Source: an uncultured Collinsella sp.
GTDB taxonomy: Bacteria; Actinomycetota; Coriobacteriia; Coriobacteriales; Coriobacteriaceae
Assembly (NCBI GenBank): GCA_900547285.1
Contig: URGF01000043.1
Location: 1-14,177 of the forward strand
Length of the DNA: 14,177 nt
Direction of reading: 5' to 3'
Positions 6,882 through 13,213 of this stretch are shown here, one piece after another. Each line of letters starts with the position of its first letter. Position 1 is the stretch's first letter. The notes under the pieces are model-generated. The model had not been told where the DNA came from and did not search any database. It saw only the letters and a program-made list of their open reading frames with translations. The position numbers were made by a program, and so were the translations under genes.

Positions 6882-7403
6882 CTACTTGTCCATATCGATC
6901 AGGCCGTCCATAACGTGGACGGAAATTGTTCCTGTGTCGGGAAGATCGAGCACAACCTGCTCGATCACGGGAATCAGTACCTCGCCGTACCGATCACCCT
7001 CGACAACCCAAACATCGTTAGCGGGCGTCGACACGATCTCGACGATCGTGCCGAGCGAACCGAAGCGCTCGTCGACCACCTCGCGACCCATCAGGTCGGT
7101 ATAGGCGGCGTCGAGTGAATCGAGCTCAAAATCGTCACGATTTGCCAACACATAGCATCCCGTGATGCCCTCGGCGGCCGTCAAGTCGTCAATGCCCTCA
7201 AACGAGACCAGATCGCCATCGCCCGTATCGGTGACGGACACGACCGTGCAAAAGCGGTCGCGCTTGAGCGCCGGCGGCGTCAGGGCGACGCGCATACCCG
7301 GCTCTAATACAGAAGGAAGCCCCCGCAGCGGCTGCGCGAGGACCTCCCCCTTCCTTCCGTGCGGCTTGACCACACGGGCGATGTTTTTGTACTGGGACCT
7401 CAA
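6882..7403 (-). CDS. rimM: 16S rRNA processing/ribosome maturation factor RimM
   Basis: RimM binds ribosomal protein uS19 and assists maturation of the 30S head. The 173-residue protein has the N-terminal RimM barrel beginning IARVVKPHGRKGEV (8-21, matching the family G-x-HG-x-(K/R)GEV pattern) and a C-terminal PRC-barrel (about 98-173; DLMGREVVDERFGSLGTI, then GEVLIPVIEQVVLDL). The start is a TTG four bases after the khpA stop. An in-frame TAG upstream rules out a much earlier start, and beginning later would cut into the conserved barrel. The ribosome-binding site is poor (AGGA two bases from TTG), and the TTG lies inside a short inverted repeat (7395-7408), so translation may depend on coupling with khpA. 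Confidence 0.95.
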   Translation of the reverse strand: MRSQYKNIARVVKPHGRKGEVLAQPLRGLPSVLEPGMRVALTPPALKRDRFCTVVSVTDTGDGDLVSFEGIDDLTAAEGITGCYVLANRDDFELDSLDAAYTDLMGREVVDERFGSLGTIVEIVSTPANDVWVVEGDRYGEVLIPVIEQVVLDLPDTGTISVHVMDGLIDMDK

Positions 7404-7408
7404 GGTCC
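7395..7408. promoter_or_regulatory. Inverted repeat enclosing the rimM TTG start codon
   Basis: GGACCT and AGGTCC (7395-7400 and 7403-7408) form a perfect dyad. In the minus-strand mRNA it reads GGACC-UUGA-GGUCC, which would put the UUG start in a four-base loop directly after the khpA stop. The dyad is seen directly. A role in setting rimM translation or coupling it to ribosomes finishing khpA is inference, and part of the match is constrained by coding sequence. Confidence 0.3.
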
Positions 7409-7692
7409 TAGCCCAGAACCTCTACCTCGACAGCAGTGTCGAGGCGAGCGGCCAGTGCACGGGCGAGCGTGCGAATGGCCTTGATGGTACGGCCACGACG
7501 GCCGATGACCTTAGCGACGTCATCCTCGGCGACAGAAACCTCGATCGTAGAGGCGTCGTCACCATCGATGACCTCAAGGCTCACGGAATCCGGGTCGTCG
7601 ACGATCTGAACAACGAGATATTCGACGAGATCGGCGATGCGATCTGAGAGCATTGCCTCACCCTCGAGCTGTGCAGCGTCAACCTCAGGCAC
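7408..7692 (-). CDS. khpA: KH-domain RNA-binding protein KhpA (YlqC family)
   Basis: This is a small single-KH-domain RNA-binding protein that, in characterised Gram-positive bacteria, pairs with KhpB/Jag and affects cell division and RNA metabolism. The 94-residue protein has the KH core with KVIGRRGRTIKAIRTLARA (61-79), including the GRRG version of the GxxG RNA-binding loop. Residues 1-15 are slightly longer than in typical members of about 75-80 residues. The start is GTG at 7692, with GAGGAG six bases upstream (overlapping the last codons of rpsP). An internal ATG at codon 14 is a possible shorter start. It lies between rpsP and rimM, its standard location in many bacteria. The stop is followed by the rimM start after four bases. 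Confidence 0.95.
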   Translation of the reverse strand: MPEVDAAQLEGEAMLSDRIADLVEYLVVQIVDDPDSVSLEVIDGDDASTIEVSVAEDDVAKVIGRRGRTIKAIRTLARALAARLDTAVEVEVLG

Positions 7693-7695
7693 GAT

Positions 7696-8037
7696 TTACT
7701 CCTCGGCGCCCTCAGCGGCCTCAGCGGCAGCCTTAGCGGCCTCGGCCTCTTTGGCGAGCTGCTTCTTGGACTTCTTGACGACGGTCTCGGTCTTCTCGCC
7801 CTCGTTGGCGGCCTTGACCAGAGCGGCGACGGCGTCGGTGAGCTGAGCGCCCTTGGACTGCCAGTCGGCGATCTTCTCGAGGTCGAGGTTGATGGTCTTG
7901 GGGGCGGTCATCGGGTTGTAGCGGCCAACCTCCTCGATGATACGACCGTCACGCGGGGCGCGGGAATCGGCGACGACGACACGGTAGTACGGACGCTTCT
8001 TAGCGCCGTGACGAGCAAGGCGAATCTTGACTGCCAA
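7696..8037 (-). CDS. rpsP: 30S ribosomal protein bS16
   Basis: bS16 is an early-assembling small-subunit protein. The start is TTG at 8037, giving the family N-terminus (M)AVKIRLARHGAKKRPYYR; AGGAG lies six bases upstream, whereas an ATG at 8073 would add 12 residues foreign to the family. The conserved VADSRAPRDGRIIEEVGRYNP follows at 22-42. The core ends near residue 83. The rest is a lysine-rich linker and an Ala/Glu-rich tail (AEAAKAAAEAAEGAEE), so the protein is 113 residues compared with roughly 80-90 in many bacteria. It is the first gene of the rpsP-khpA-rimM-trmD-lepB block, and the khpA start follows three bases after the stop. Confidence 0.97.
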   Translation of the reverse strand: MAVKIRLARHGAKKRPYYRVVVADSRAPRDGRIIEEVGRYNPMTAPKTINLDLEKIADWQSKGAQLTDAVAALVKAANEGEKTETVVKKSKKQLAKEAEAAKAAAEAAEGAEE

Positions 8038-8056
8038 AGGAAACTCCTCCAACCAA

Positions 8057-8071
8057 GCAGCTTTAGGCTGC
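8057..8071 (-). promoter_or_regulatory. Hairpin in the rpsP leader
   Basis: GCAGC and GCTGC arms (8057-8061 and 8067-8071) form a perfect 5-bp stem with a five-base loop, in the roughly 50-base leader between the proposed promoter and the GGAGGAG ribosome-binding site. A second weak stem (CAACT/AGTTG) lies just upstream on the transcript. It does not match any ribosomal leader motif I know. A regulatory role is speculative. Confidence 0.3.
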
Positions 8072-8093
8072 AACTACAAACAAACAGTTGAAC

Positions 8094-8122
8094 ATAATAC
8101 GCCATCGACGCGGGCAGGTGAA
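8094..8122 (-). promoter_or_regulatory. Promoter of the rpsP operon
   Basis: On the minus strand TTCACC (8117-8122) and TATTAT (8094-8099) are separated by exactly 17 bases. These match four and five positions of the sigma-70-type consensus hexamers. The predicted transcript start is near 8087, giving a leader of about 50 bases. It is the best promoter-like sequence in the rpsP-dinB divergent region for the minus strand. Confidence 0.55.
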
Positions 8123-8156
8123 GTCCGTGAGACCAACTTCTTCGGTGTAGTCGAGG

Positions 8157-8192
8157 GCAAATCCATATCTTAGACAAGAATTCGGGATTTGC
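8157..8192. repeat. Nested inverted repeat between rpsP and dinB
   Basis: GCAAATCC (8157-8164) and GGATTTGC (8185-8192) are perfect 8-bp inverted arms separated by 20 bases. Inside them TCTT and AAGA form a second short dyad around AGAC. Neither side has a T-tract, so it is not a terminator. It lies between the proposed divergent promoters of rpsP (-35 at 8117-8122) and dinB (-10 at 8227-8232), a position suited to an operator. I know of no regulator with this site. Confidence 0.4.
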
Positions 8193-8226
8193 AAGCACAT
8201 ACACGCACCCCACATGAGCTGCGCGG

Positions 8227-8232
8227 TATACT
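8227..8232 (+). promoter_or_regulatory. dinB promoter -10 element
   Basis: TATACT matches the -10 consensus TATAAT at five of six positions and predicts a transcript start near 8239. No good -35 hexamer is found 16-18 bases upstream (the best is CGCACC at 8204-8209). The predicted start coincides with an ATG at 8239, so that ATG would be leaderless. The next in-frame ATG at 8278 would have a 39-base leader with a ribosome-binding site. Confidence 0.45.
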
Positions 8233-8277
8233 CATGACATGGAAAGACGCGAACATACATACGGTTATGAGGATGCC

Positions 8278-9492
8278 ATGGGCGTCACGCCGCCCCCCTG
8301 GACGGGTCCGGCGGTGGGCCTCATGGACCTCGATGCGTTTTTTGCGAGCGTGGAGATGCTCGACCACCCCGAGTGGCGCGGAAAGCCGCTCATCGTGGGC
8401 GGAGACGCCGATTCGCGTGGCGTCGTGTCCACGTGTTCGTATGAGGCGCGTCGCTTTGGCGTGCACTCTGCCATGGCCTCGGCCGAGGCGCGGCGCTTGT
8501 GCCCGCAAGCCATTTGGACGCACGGGCACTTTGATCGCTACCGCGAGGTGAGCGCGCAGGTCATGGCAATTCTTGCCGAGGAGACGCCGCGCGTTGAGCG
8601 CGTATCCATCGACGAAGCCTTTATCGATATCACACCGGGTCGCTTTGCGCCCGAAGACCCGCTACTGGTTGCGCGGCGTATAAGCGACCGCGTGGCAGCG
8701 CTGGGAGTGACCTGCTCCATTGGCGTGGGCTGCAACAAGACGGTCGCAAAGATCGCAAGCGAGCGTGATAAGCCGTTTGGGCTGACCATCGTGCGCCCCG
8801 GAACCGAGCAGCGCTTTTTGGCCGCGCTGCCGGTATCTGCCATGAGCGGCATCGGGCGCTCGGCCGAGGAGCGACTGCGCCGTATGCGCATCTACACGCT
8901 CGGCGAGCTGTCACGCGCGCCGGAATCCACCTTGGCCTCTATTTTTGGCGTCAACGGCGAACGTATGCGTCAGCGTGCGCTGGGACTTGAAATCTCCGAA
9001 GTCACGAGTCTCGATGAAGAGCGCGAGGTTAAATCGGTGAGCAATGAGCGCACCTTTGCGAAAGATTTGACTGAGCGCGGGGACATCGAAGCGGCGATTG
9101 CGCTGTTGGGCGAGTCAGTGGGACGCCGCCTGCGCCGTCAGGGACTGACGGGCGCCACGGTGACGCTCAAGCTCAAGTATTCGTATGGAAGCGGTCGCTC
9201 GGCACAGCGCCGGCTGCCTCATCCGACCGACGATGAGAACATCTTTGTGGCGGTGGCGCTCGAGCTGCTCGACAACATCTGGCAGGAAGGCATGCATGTG
9301 CGCCTGGCGGGCATCGGCATGAGCGACTTCGATCATCAGGGCGGCATCCAGACCGACCTGTTCTGTGAAGTCGATGATCGCGGCGCCCAATCCAGCGACC
9401 GTCGCGACCTCTCAGTCGCTATCGACGCCGTCCGAGACAAGTTCGGCGACACTGCCCTATCCTTCGGCCGCCAATCCCGCTTCAACGATTAG
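8278..9492 (+). CDS. dinB: DNA polymerase IV (Y-family translesion polymerase)
   Basis: Pol IV is an error-prone polymerase that bypasses lesions and extends mismatched primers. The palm carries the catalytic-metal motifs MDLDAFFASVE and SIDEAFIDI; GVGCNKTVAKIASERDKPFG marks the palm/fingers region, PVSAMSGIGRSAEERLRRM the thumb helix-hairpin-helix, and a C-terminal little-finger domain follows. Near the end QTDLF is a canonical sliding-clamp-binding pentapeptide. I prefer ATG 8278 (404 residues) because GAGG lies five bases upstream. ATG 8239 would add 13 residues, has no ribosome-binding site and falls on the predicted transcript start, so it could only work as a leaderless start. It is the only plus-strand gene, divergent from rpsP and convergent with rsfS. 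I found no clear LexA box. Confidence 0.96.
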   Translation: MGVTPPPWTGPAVGLMDLDAFFASVEMLDHPEWRGKPLIVGGDADSRGVVSTCSYEARRFGVHSAMASAEARRLCPQAIWTHGHFDRYREVSAQVMAILAEETPRVERVSIDEAFIDITPGRFAPEDPLLVARRISDRVAALGVTCSIGVGCNKTVAKIASERDKPFGLTIVRPGTEQRFLAALPVSAMSGIGRSAEERLRRMRIYTLGELSRAPESTLASIFGVNGERMRQRALGLEISEVTSLDEEREVKSVSNERTFAKDLTERGDIEAAIALLGESVGRRLRRQGLTGATVTLKLKYSYGSGRSAQRRLPHPTDDENIFVAVALELLDNIWQEGMHVRLAGIGMSDFDHQGGIQTDLFCEVDDRGAQSSDRRDLSVAIDAVRDKFGDTALSFGRQSRFND

Positions 9493-9502
9493 TCCCTATG
9501 AC

Positions 9503-9544
9503 AAAAAGAAAGCCGGGCAGCTGCGAATGATGCAACTGCCCGGC
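9503..9544 (-). terminator. Intrinsic terminator of the rplU-rsfS operon
   Basis: GCCGGGCAG (9512-9520) pairs with CTGCCCGGC (9536-9544), extended by TGC/GCA after one mismatch, around a seven-base loop. On the minus strand the stem is followed by TTTCTTTTT (9511-9503). The polarity therefore serves the minus-strand operon ending with rsfS. On the plus strand no U-tract follows, so it would not be an efficient intrinsic terminator for dinB, though the stem could still slow convergent transcription. Confidence 0.85.
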
Positions 9545-9554
9545 GAACGGTAGA

Positions 9555-9586
9555 GGTTAGCTAAAAAGCCCGTCCCAAATGAACTA
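9555..9586 (-). repeat. Stop-codon-linked intergenic repeat, copy B after rsfS
   Basis: This segment matches 1507-1540 over nearly its whole length: GGTTAGCTAAAA, then GCCC and GTCCCAAAT, with two single-base length differences, ending in GAACTA where copy A has TAGCTA. On the minus strand it begins immediately after the rsfS stop, giving TAGTAG, and lies before the terminator. The TAGCTAA arm can still pair with the changed arm in the minus-strand RNA through one G-U pair and one mismatch. Confidence 0.55.
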
Positions 9587-10042
9587 CTAGAGGAGGTCGA
9601 GGGGAAGCTGGGGGGCGTCACCCCAGAGCTTTTCAAGGCGGTAGAAGTCGCGGGCTTCGGGAGTGAAGACGTGGACGACAACCGAACCGTAGTCCATGAG
9701 CATCCAGGTCTTCTGCTCACGGCCCTCGATGGAGAACGGATGCTCGCCGCAAGCCTCGGCGACCTTCTCCTCGATCTCGTCGACGATCGAATCGACCTGA
9801 CGGTTATTGGTACCGGTGGCGAGCACAAAGTAATCGCACACGTCGGAGAGCTCGGTCAGATCGAGCACCTGCACGTCCTCGCCTTTCTTGTCGTAGGCGG
9901 CCTGCGCGGCGGCGCGGGCGACATCCTCGGCGGCCACACCGCTCGTGGACAGCGAGGCAGCGGTGCGGTCGGACGTGGCAACGAAGCTCTTGTGCTCCAC
10001 ACCTTCAAGAATCTGCTCGTCGGTCATGGTCTCATCGGGCAT
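9587..10042 (-). CDS. rsfS: Ribosomal silencing factor RsfS
   Basis: RsfS binds uL14 on the 50S subunit and blocks subunit joining, lowering translation in starvation or stationary phase. The conserved domain covers about residues 37-151: AAEDVARAAAQAAYDKKGEDV, then LTELSDVCDYFVLATGTNNRQVDSI, IEGREQKTWMLMDYGSVVVHVFTPEARDFYRLEKLW. The N-terminal 36 residues are polar, low in conservation and longer than in minimal family members. I chose ATG 10042 because GAGG lies six bases upstream; a GTG at 10063 would add seven residues with a worse signal. It follows yqeK after 28 bases and ends the operon before a strong terminator. The nadD-yqeK-rsfS order is widely conserved. Confidence 0.95.
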   Translation of the reverse strand: MPDETMTDEQILEGVEHKSFVATSDRTAASLSTSGVAAEDVARAAAQAAYDKKGEDVQVLDLTELSDVCDYFVLATGTNNRQVDSIVDEIEEKVAEACGEHPFSIEGREQKTWMLMDYGSVVVHVFTPEARDFYRLEKLWGDAPQLPLDLL

Positions 10043-10070
10043 GGAATACCTCTTTCTAGACACACCCGAG

Positions 10071-10691
10071 CTAGCGCAGCTGGGCGTAATGGTTGTAAAT
10101 CGTAATAGCCGTGGGATAAAGATAGCGCCCGGACTGGATCACAAAGACCAGACCCTGCGCAAAACAGGAGAAGAACAACTCATCGAGCGAGGACTTCCCC
10201 ACCATCTTGCGCAGCGCATGGGCATAGTCGCCGTGACGGTTGGGCTCGATGGCATCTGCCACAAAGACCACCATATCGAGCGGCGTCATGTCGCAGGCAC
10301 CCACGGTGTGACGGTCGACAGCCTGGAAAACGGCCGGTGACAGCTCGGGAAAAAGCTGCGGAAGCTCATAGGCGGCAACAGGGCCATGCAAAAGCGGCGT
10401 CGCGGCGGAAGGAGAGCCGGCAACCTTGATGCCATAGTGAAGCGCGCGGGCCACGAGCTCGTCATCGGAAAGAACCTTGTCCCAGTCGTGAATTAAGCCG
10501 GCGGCAGCCGCATCAAAGCGGTCAACGCCGTAGACCTCGGCCAGATGAAGTGCGGTCTCGGCAACACCCAGCGAATGCACATAGCGCTTGCGCTTATCTT
10601 TCATGCGAACATCGAGCAGCTCTTGAATGCGCTTGAGCAGCGCGCGCTCATCGCCCTCAAACTGATCCTCTACCGACAACGTAGCCCCCAT
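10071..10691 (-). CDS. yqeK: HD-domain nucleotide hydrolase, YqeK family (probable Ap4A hydrolase)
   Basis: Characterised YqeK proteins are metal-dependent symmetrical diadenosine tetraphosphate hydrolases. The 206-residue protein has the HD-domain metal-binding series: RYVHSLGVAETA (His39), AGLIHDWDK (His68-Asp69), LLHGPVAAY (His102), DRHTVG (His128) and VADAIEPNR (Asp146). The start is taken as the ATG overlapping the nadD stop by one base (TGATG), typical of translational coupling; a GTG one codon upstream is also possible. The conserved position between nadD and rsfS fits with a shared link to nucleotide metabolism and growth control. Confidence 0.93.
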   Translation of the reverse strand: MGATLSVEDQFEGDERALLKRIQELLDVRMKDKRKRYVHSLGVAETALHLAEVYGVDRFDAAAAGLIHDWDKVLSDDELVARALHYGIKVAGSPSAATPLLHGPVAAYELPQLFPELSPAVFQAVDRHTVGACDMTPLDMVVFVADAIEPNRHGDYAHALRKMVGKSSLDELFFSCFAQGLVFVIQSGRYLYPTAITIYNHYAQLR

Positions 10692-11368
10692 CACTCAAAA
10701 TCTTCTTGGCCCAAATCGGCATATAGCCTGCGCTTACGAATGTAGCCGAGCACGGACTCGCTCGTAAGATAGCGCACGCTCATGCCGCGGGCAACTCGCT
10801 TACGAATGTTCGTCGAGCTGATCGCCAGCGCCGGAATCTGAATATAGCGCACGTCGAACGGCAGCCCCGACTCTTTGATTCGGGCACGCGCCGTATCGAT
10901 ATCAAAGCCCGGTCGCGTCGCCGCAATAAAGGTAGCAAGCTCAGCGATTCGTTCGGCATCATGCCAGGTCACAATATCGATAATCGCATCGGCGCCCGTA
11001 ATAAAGTAGAGCTTTACCTGCGGCGGGTAAAAATCGCGAAGGGCATGAAGCGTATCGGCCGTATAGGTTACACCCGGACGGTCAATCTCGAACCGGCTCG
11101 CCAAAAAGGCCGGGTTCGCGGCGGTGGCGAGGACCGTCATGGCATAACGGTCCTCGGCAGGCGTAACCGGCTTGTCAAGCTTAAAGGCGGGAGAGCCCGC
11201 CGGCATAAAGAGCACAGCGTCCAAGTCGAGCGACTCGCGCGCCTGCTCGGCAGTCACCAGGTGCCCGTAATGAATCGGGTCGAATGTGCCGCCCATAATG
11301 CCAAGCCGAAACTCCTTGCCCTCTTTTATGGGCAGCTCGGGCAAACCGATTCCACCGCGCAGCGACAT
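10691..11368 (-). CDS. nadD: Nicotinate-nucleotide adenylyltransferase
   Basis: NadD adenylates nicotinate mononucleotide to deamido-NAD, an essential step in NAD synthesis. The 225-residue protein has the nucleotidyltransferase motif GGTFDPIHYGH (26-36), including the HxGH signature, FITGADAI (122-129), and the second nucleotide-binding motif ISSTNIRKR (183-191). About 20 residues precede the first strand, longer than usual. The ATG lies three bases after the obgE stop in the junction TAAGCCATG, with GGAGG 11 bases upstream, so a later start such as a TTG at codon 9 cannot be excluded. It is translationally coupled on both sides to obgE and yqeK. Confidence 0.95.
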   Translation of the reverse strand: MSLRGGIGLPELPIKEGKEFRLGIMGGTFDPIHYGHLVTAEQARESLDLDAVLFMPAGSPAFKLDKPVTPAEDRYAMTVLATAANPAFLASRFEIDRPGVTYTADTLHALRDFYPPQVKLYFITGADAIIDIVTWHDAERIAELATFIAATRPGFDIDTARARIKESGLPFDVRYIQIPALAISSTNIRKRVARGMSVRYLTSESVLGYIRKRRLYADLGQEDFE

Positions 11369-11371
11369 GGC

Positions 11372-12838
11372 TTACTCGCCCTCCGAGGTCTCGGCATCGT
11401 CCGCGGCATCCGCCGCATCGACAACCTCGACGCCCTCATCCGCAGCATCGGCCACGTCAATGGCCTCAACGGCAACGTCCTCGCCAGCGTCCTCGAGCTC
11501 CTCGTACTCCGAGAAGTCCTCAGCGCCCTCAAAGTCAAAGGCACGCTGGCAAATGCGGACCTCGTCGCCCGCACGGCAACCGGCCTTCTCGAGCGCGTCG
11601 TCAACACCCATACGTGCAAACTTATGCTGCAGGTAAATGACGGCTTCCTCGTTTTCCCAGTCGGTCTGGATGACCATGCGCTCGATGGCACGACCAACCA
11701 CACGGAAGGCACCGGGCTCCTCCTGGACAATGCGGAACCGCTTCTCGCGCTGCAGACGGCGGCGCTCCCACTCCTCGTCGCGAAGATCGACCGGCTCATC
11801 GGAAACCGCCAGCTCGGCGCGAAGCTTAGCCACCTGCTCGCCCACGGCAAGCATCAGCGTATTGAGCCCGGCGCCCGTCACGGCGGACACGGCAAAGAAC
11901 ATATGTCCATCGTCGAGCGCGGCGCGCTTGAGGTCGGCAATCTTGTCGGCCGTGCCCGGCGCATCGCACTTGTTGGCGACAACGATTTGCGGGCGCTCCG
12001 AGAGCTCTGCGCCATACTGCTCGAGCTCACGGTTGATGATGCGGTAATCCTCAACCGGGTCGCGATCCTCAAAACCGCCCGTCATGTCGACGACATGCAT
12101 GATCAGGGCCGTACGCTCAATGTGGCGCAGGAACTGGTGGCCTAGGCCCTTGCCCTCGCTCGCGCCCTCGATCAAACCAGGAACGTCGGCAACGACGTAA
12201 GAATACTCACCGGCACGCACCATGCCGAGGTTCGGCACGAGCGTTGTAAACGGATAGTCGGCGATCTTGGGACGGGCGGCACTCATGCGCGCGATAAGCG
12301 AGGACTTGCCCACCGAGGGGAAGCCCACGAGTGCGGCATCGGCCATAAGCTTCATCTCAAGCTCAATCCAGTGCTCCTCGGCCGGTTCGCCCAGCTGAGC
12401 GAACGCGGGCGCGCGGCGCACCGACGTCACAAAGTGCGTGTTGCCCAGGCCACCGGCACCGCCGGGCGCCACGACAACGCGCTCGCCATCGTGCACCAGG
12501 TCAGCAATCTCGAACATCGGGGTCTGCGTCTCGGGGTCGAGCTCGCGCACCACGGTGCCCATGGGAACCTTCAGGATCAGGTCCTCGCCGCTCTTGCCGT
12601 TACGACGGGCACCCTGCCCGTGCGTGCCGCGTTCGGCGCGGAAGTGATGCTTAAAGCGGTAATCGATCAGCGAAGACAGCTGAGCATCAGCCTGGATGAC
12701 GACATTGCCGCCACGACCGCCGTCGCCGCCATCGGGGCCGCCCTTGGGGACAAATGCCTCGCGCCTAAACGACATGCATCCGGCTCCGCCGTCGCCGCCG
12801 CACACGTTAATGCGGCTGATATCGGTGAACTGTGACAA
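11372..12838 (-). CDS. obgE: Obg family GTPase ObgE/CgtA
   Basis: This GTPase is involved in 50S assembly and growth control. Domains in order are the glycine-rich Obg fold (1-165; GGDGGAGCMSFRREAFVPKG and GGPDGGDGGRGG), the G domain with G1 GFPSVGKSS (172-180), G3 DVPGLIEGA (218-226), G4 NKCD (289-292) and G5 SA (318-319), then the OCT domain (about 370-430). Beyond it is an acidic Asp/Ala/Glu-rich tail of some 50 residues (438-488), making the protein 488 residues against about 430 in short forms. The start is TTG at 12838 with a perfect AGGAGG eight bases upstream. The gene follows rplU-rpmA, its usual location, but an intrinsic terminator lies just before its ribosome-binding site. Confidence 0.97.
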   Translation of the reverse strand: MSQFTDISRINVCGGDGGAGCMSFRREAFVPKGGPDGGDGGRGGNVVIQADAQLSSLIDYRFKHHFRAERGTHGQGARRNGKSGEDLILKVPMGTVVRELDPETQTPMFEIADLVHDGERVVVAPGGAGGLGNTHFVTSVRRAPAFAQLGEPAEEHWIELEMKLMADAALVGFPSVGKSSLIARMSAARPKIADYPFTTLVPNLGMVRAGEYSYVVADVPGLIEGASEGKGLGHQFLRHIERTALIMHVVDMTGGFEDRDPVEDYRIINRELEQYGAELSERPQIVVANKCDAPGTADKIADLKRAALDDGHMFFAVSAVTGAGLNTLMLAVGEQVAKLRAELAVSDEPVDLRDEEWERRRLQREKRFRIVQEEPGAFRVVGRAIERMVIQTDWENEEAVIYLQHKFARMGVDDALEKAGCRAGDEVRICQRAFDFEGAEDFSEYEELEDAGEDVAVEAIDVADAADEGVEVVDAADAADDAETSEGE

Positions 12839-12854
12839 CAGAATCGCCTCCTAC

Positions 12855-12897
12855 AAAAAGAGGGAGACCCTTGAATCCTAAAACTCAAGTGCCTCCC
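12855..12897 (-). terminator. Intrinsic terminator/attenuator between rpmA and obgE
   Basis: On the minus strand GGGAGGCACTTGAG pairs with TTCAAGGGTCTCCC (one A-G mismatch and two G-U pairs) around an eight-base loop. TCTTTTT (12861-12855) follows directly. The T-tract runs straight into the obgE ribosome-binding site TAGGAGG. This should end a large part of rplU-rpmA transcription and let through a minority to obgE. No separate obgE promoter is evident in the 84-base gap. Confidence 0.85.
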
Positions 12898-12922
12898 ACA
12901 TATGTGCTCTATGAAGGGTGAA

Positions 12923-13180
12923 TTACGCGTTCGCGAGCGGGCGTACGCTGACCCTGTGCTTGATACCCTTGTGGAACTCAACGGTACCGTCGACCAGCGC
13001 GAACAGCGTATCGTCCTTGCCACGACCAACGTTCTCACCCGGGTGGATGTGAGTGCCGTGCTGACGGACGAGAATCGTGCCCGTGGTTACCGTCTGGCCG
13101 GCATAGCGCTTCGTGCCAAGGCGCTGACCGCGGGAGTCACGGCCATTACGGGAGGAACCGAGTCCTTTTTTGTGTGCCAT
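12923..13180 (-). CDS. rpmA: 50S ribosomal protein bL27
   Basis: bL27 sits near the peptidyl transferase centre, where its N-terminus contacts tRNA. The 85-residue protein begins MAHKKGLGSSRNGRDSRGQR and so has the mature-type N-terminus, without the cleavable extension found in many Firmicutes. The family signature GTILVRQHGTHIHPGENVG and DDTLFALVDGTVEF follow. The ATG is 33 bases after the rplU stop and has only a weak ribosome-binding site (TAGG, eight bases upstream). It is co-transcribed with rplU. Confidence 0.98.
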   Translation of the reverse strand: MAHKKGLGSSRNGRDSRGQRLGTKRYAGQTVTTGTILVRQHGTHIHPGENVGRGKDDTLFALVDGTVEFHKGIKHRVSVRPLANA

Positions 13181-13213
13181 TGTGTATACCTACTCTTTCG
13201 TTACGAGTGTAAT

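Noticed and set aside
8100..8230. tRNA or small structured RNA in the rpsP-dinB intergenic region
   Set aside because: The sequence shows no cloverleaf arms or TpsiC-like consensus and contains the two promoter regions instead.
8233..8262. Possible LexA box at the dinB start (CGAAC at 8248)
   Set aside because: Only one CGAAC half-site is present. The partner GTTCG at the proper four-base spacing is missing.
10961..12145. Plus-strand open frame of 394 codons antisense to nadD and obgE
   Set aside because: It is a shadow of well-supported genes in high-GC DNA, with no domain or convincing start signal. The same holds for the long plus frames at 31-756 and 12902-13705.
12897..12906. CACATATGTG palindrome downstream of rpmA
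   Set aside because: It is a short 10-base palindrome that overlaps the base of the terminator. Nothing ties it to a known site, and chance is enough to explain it.
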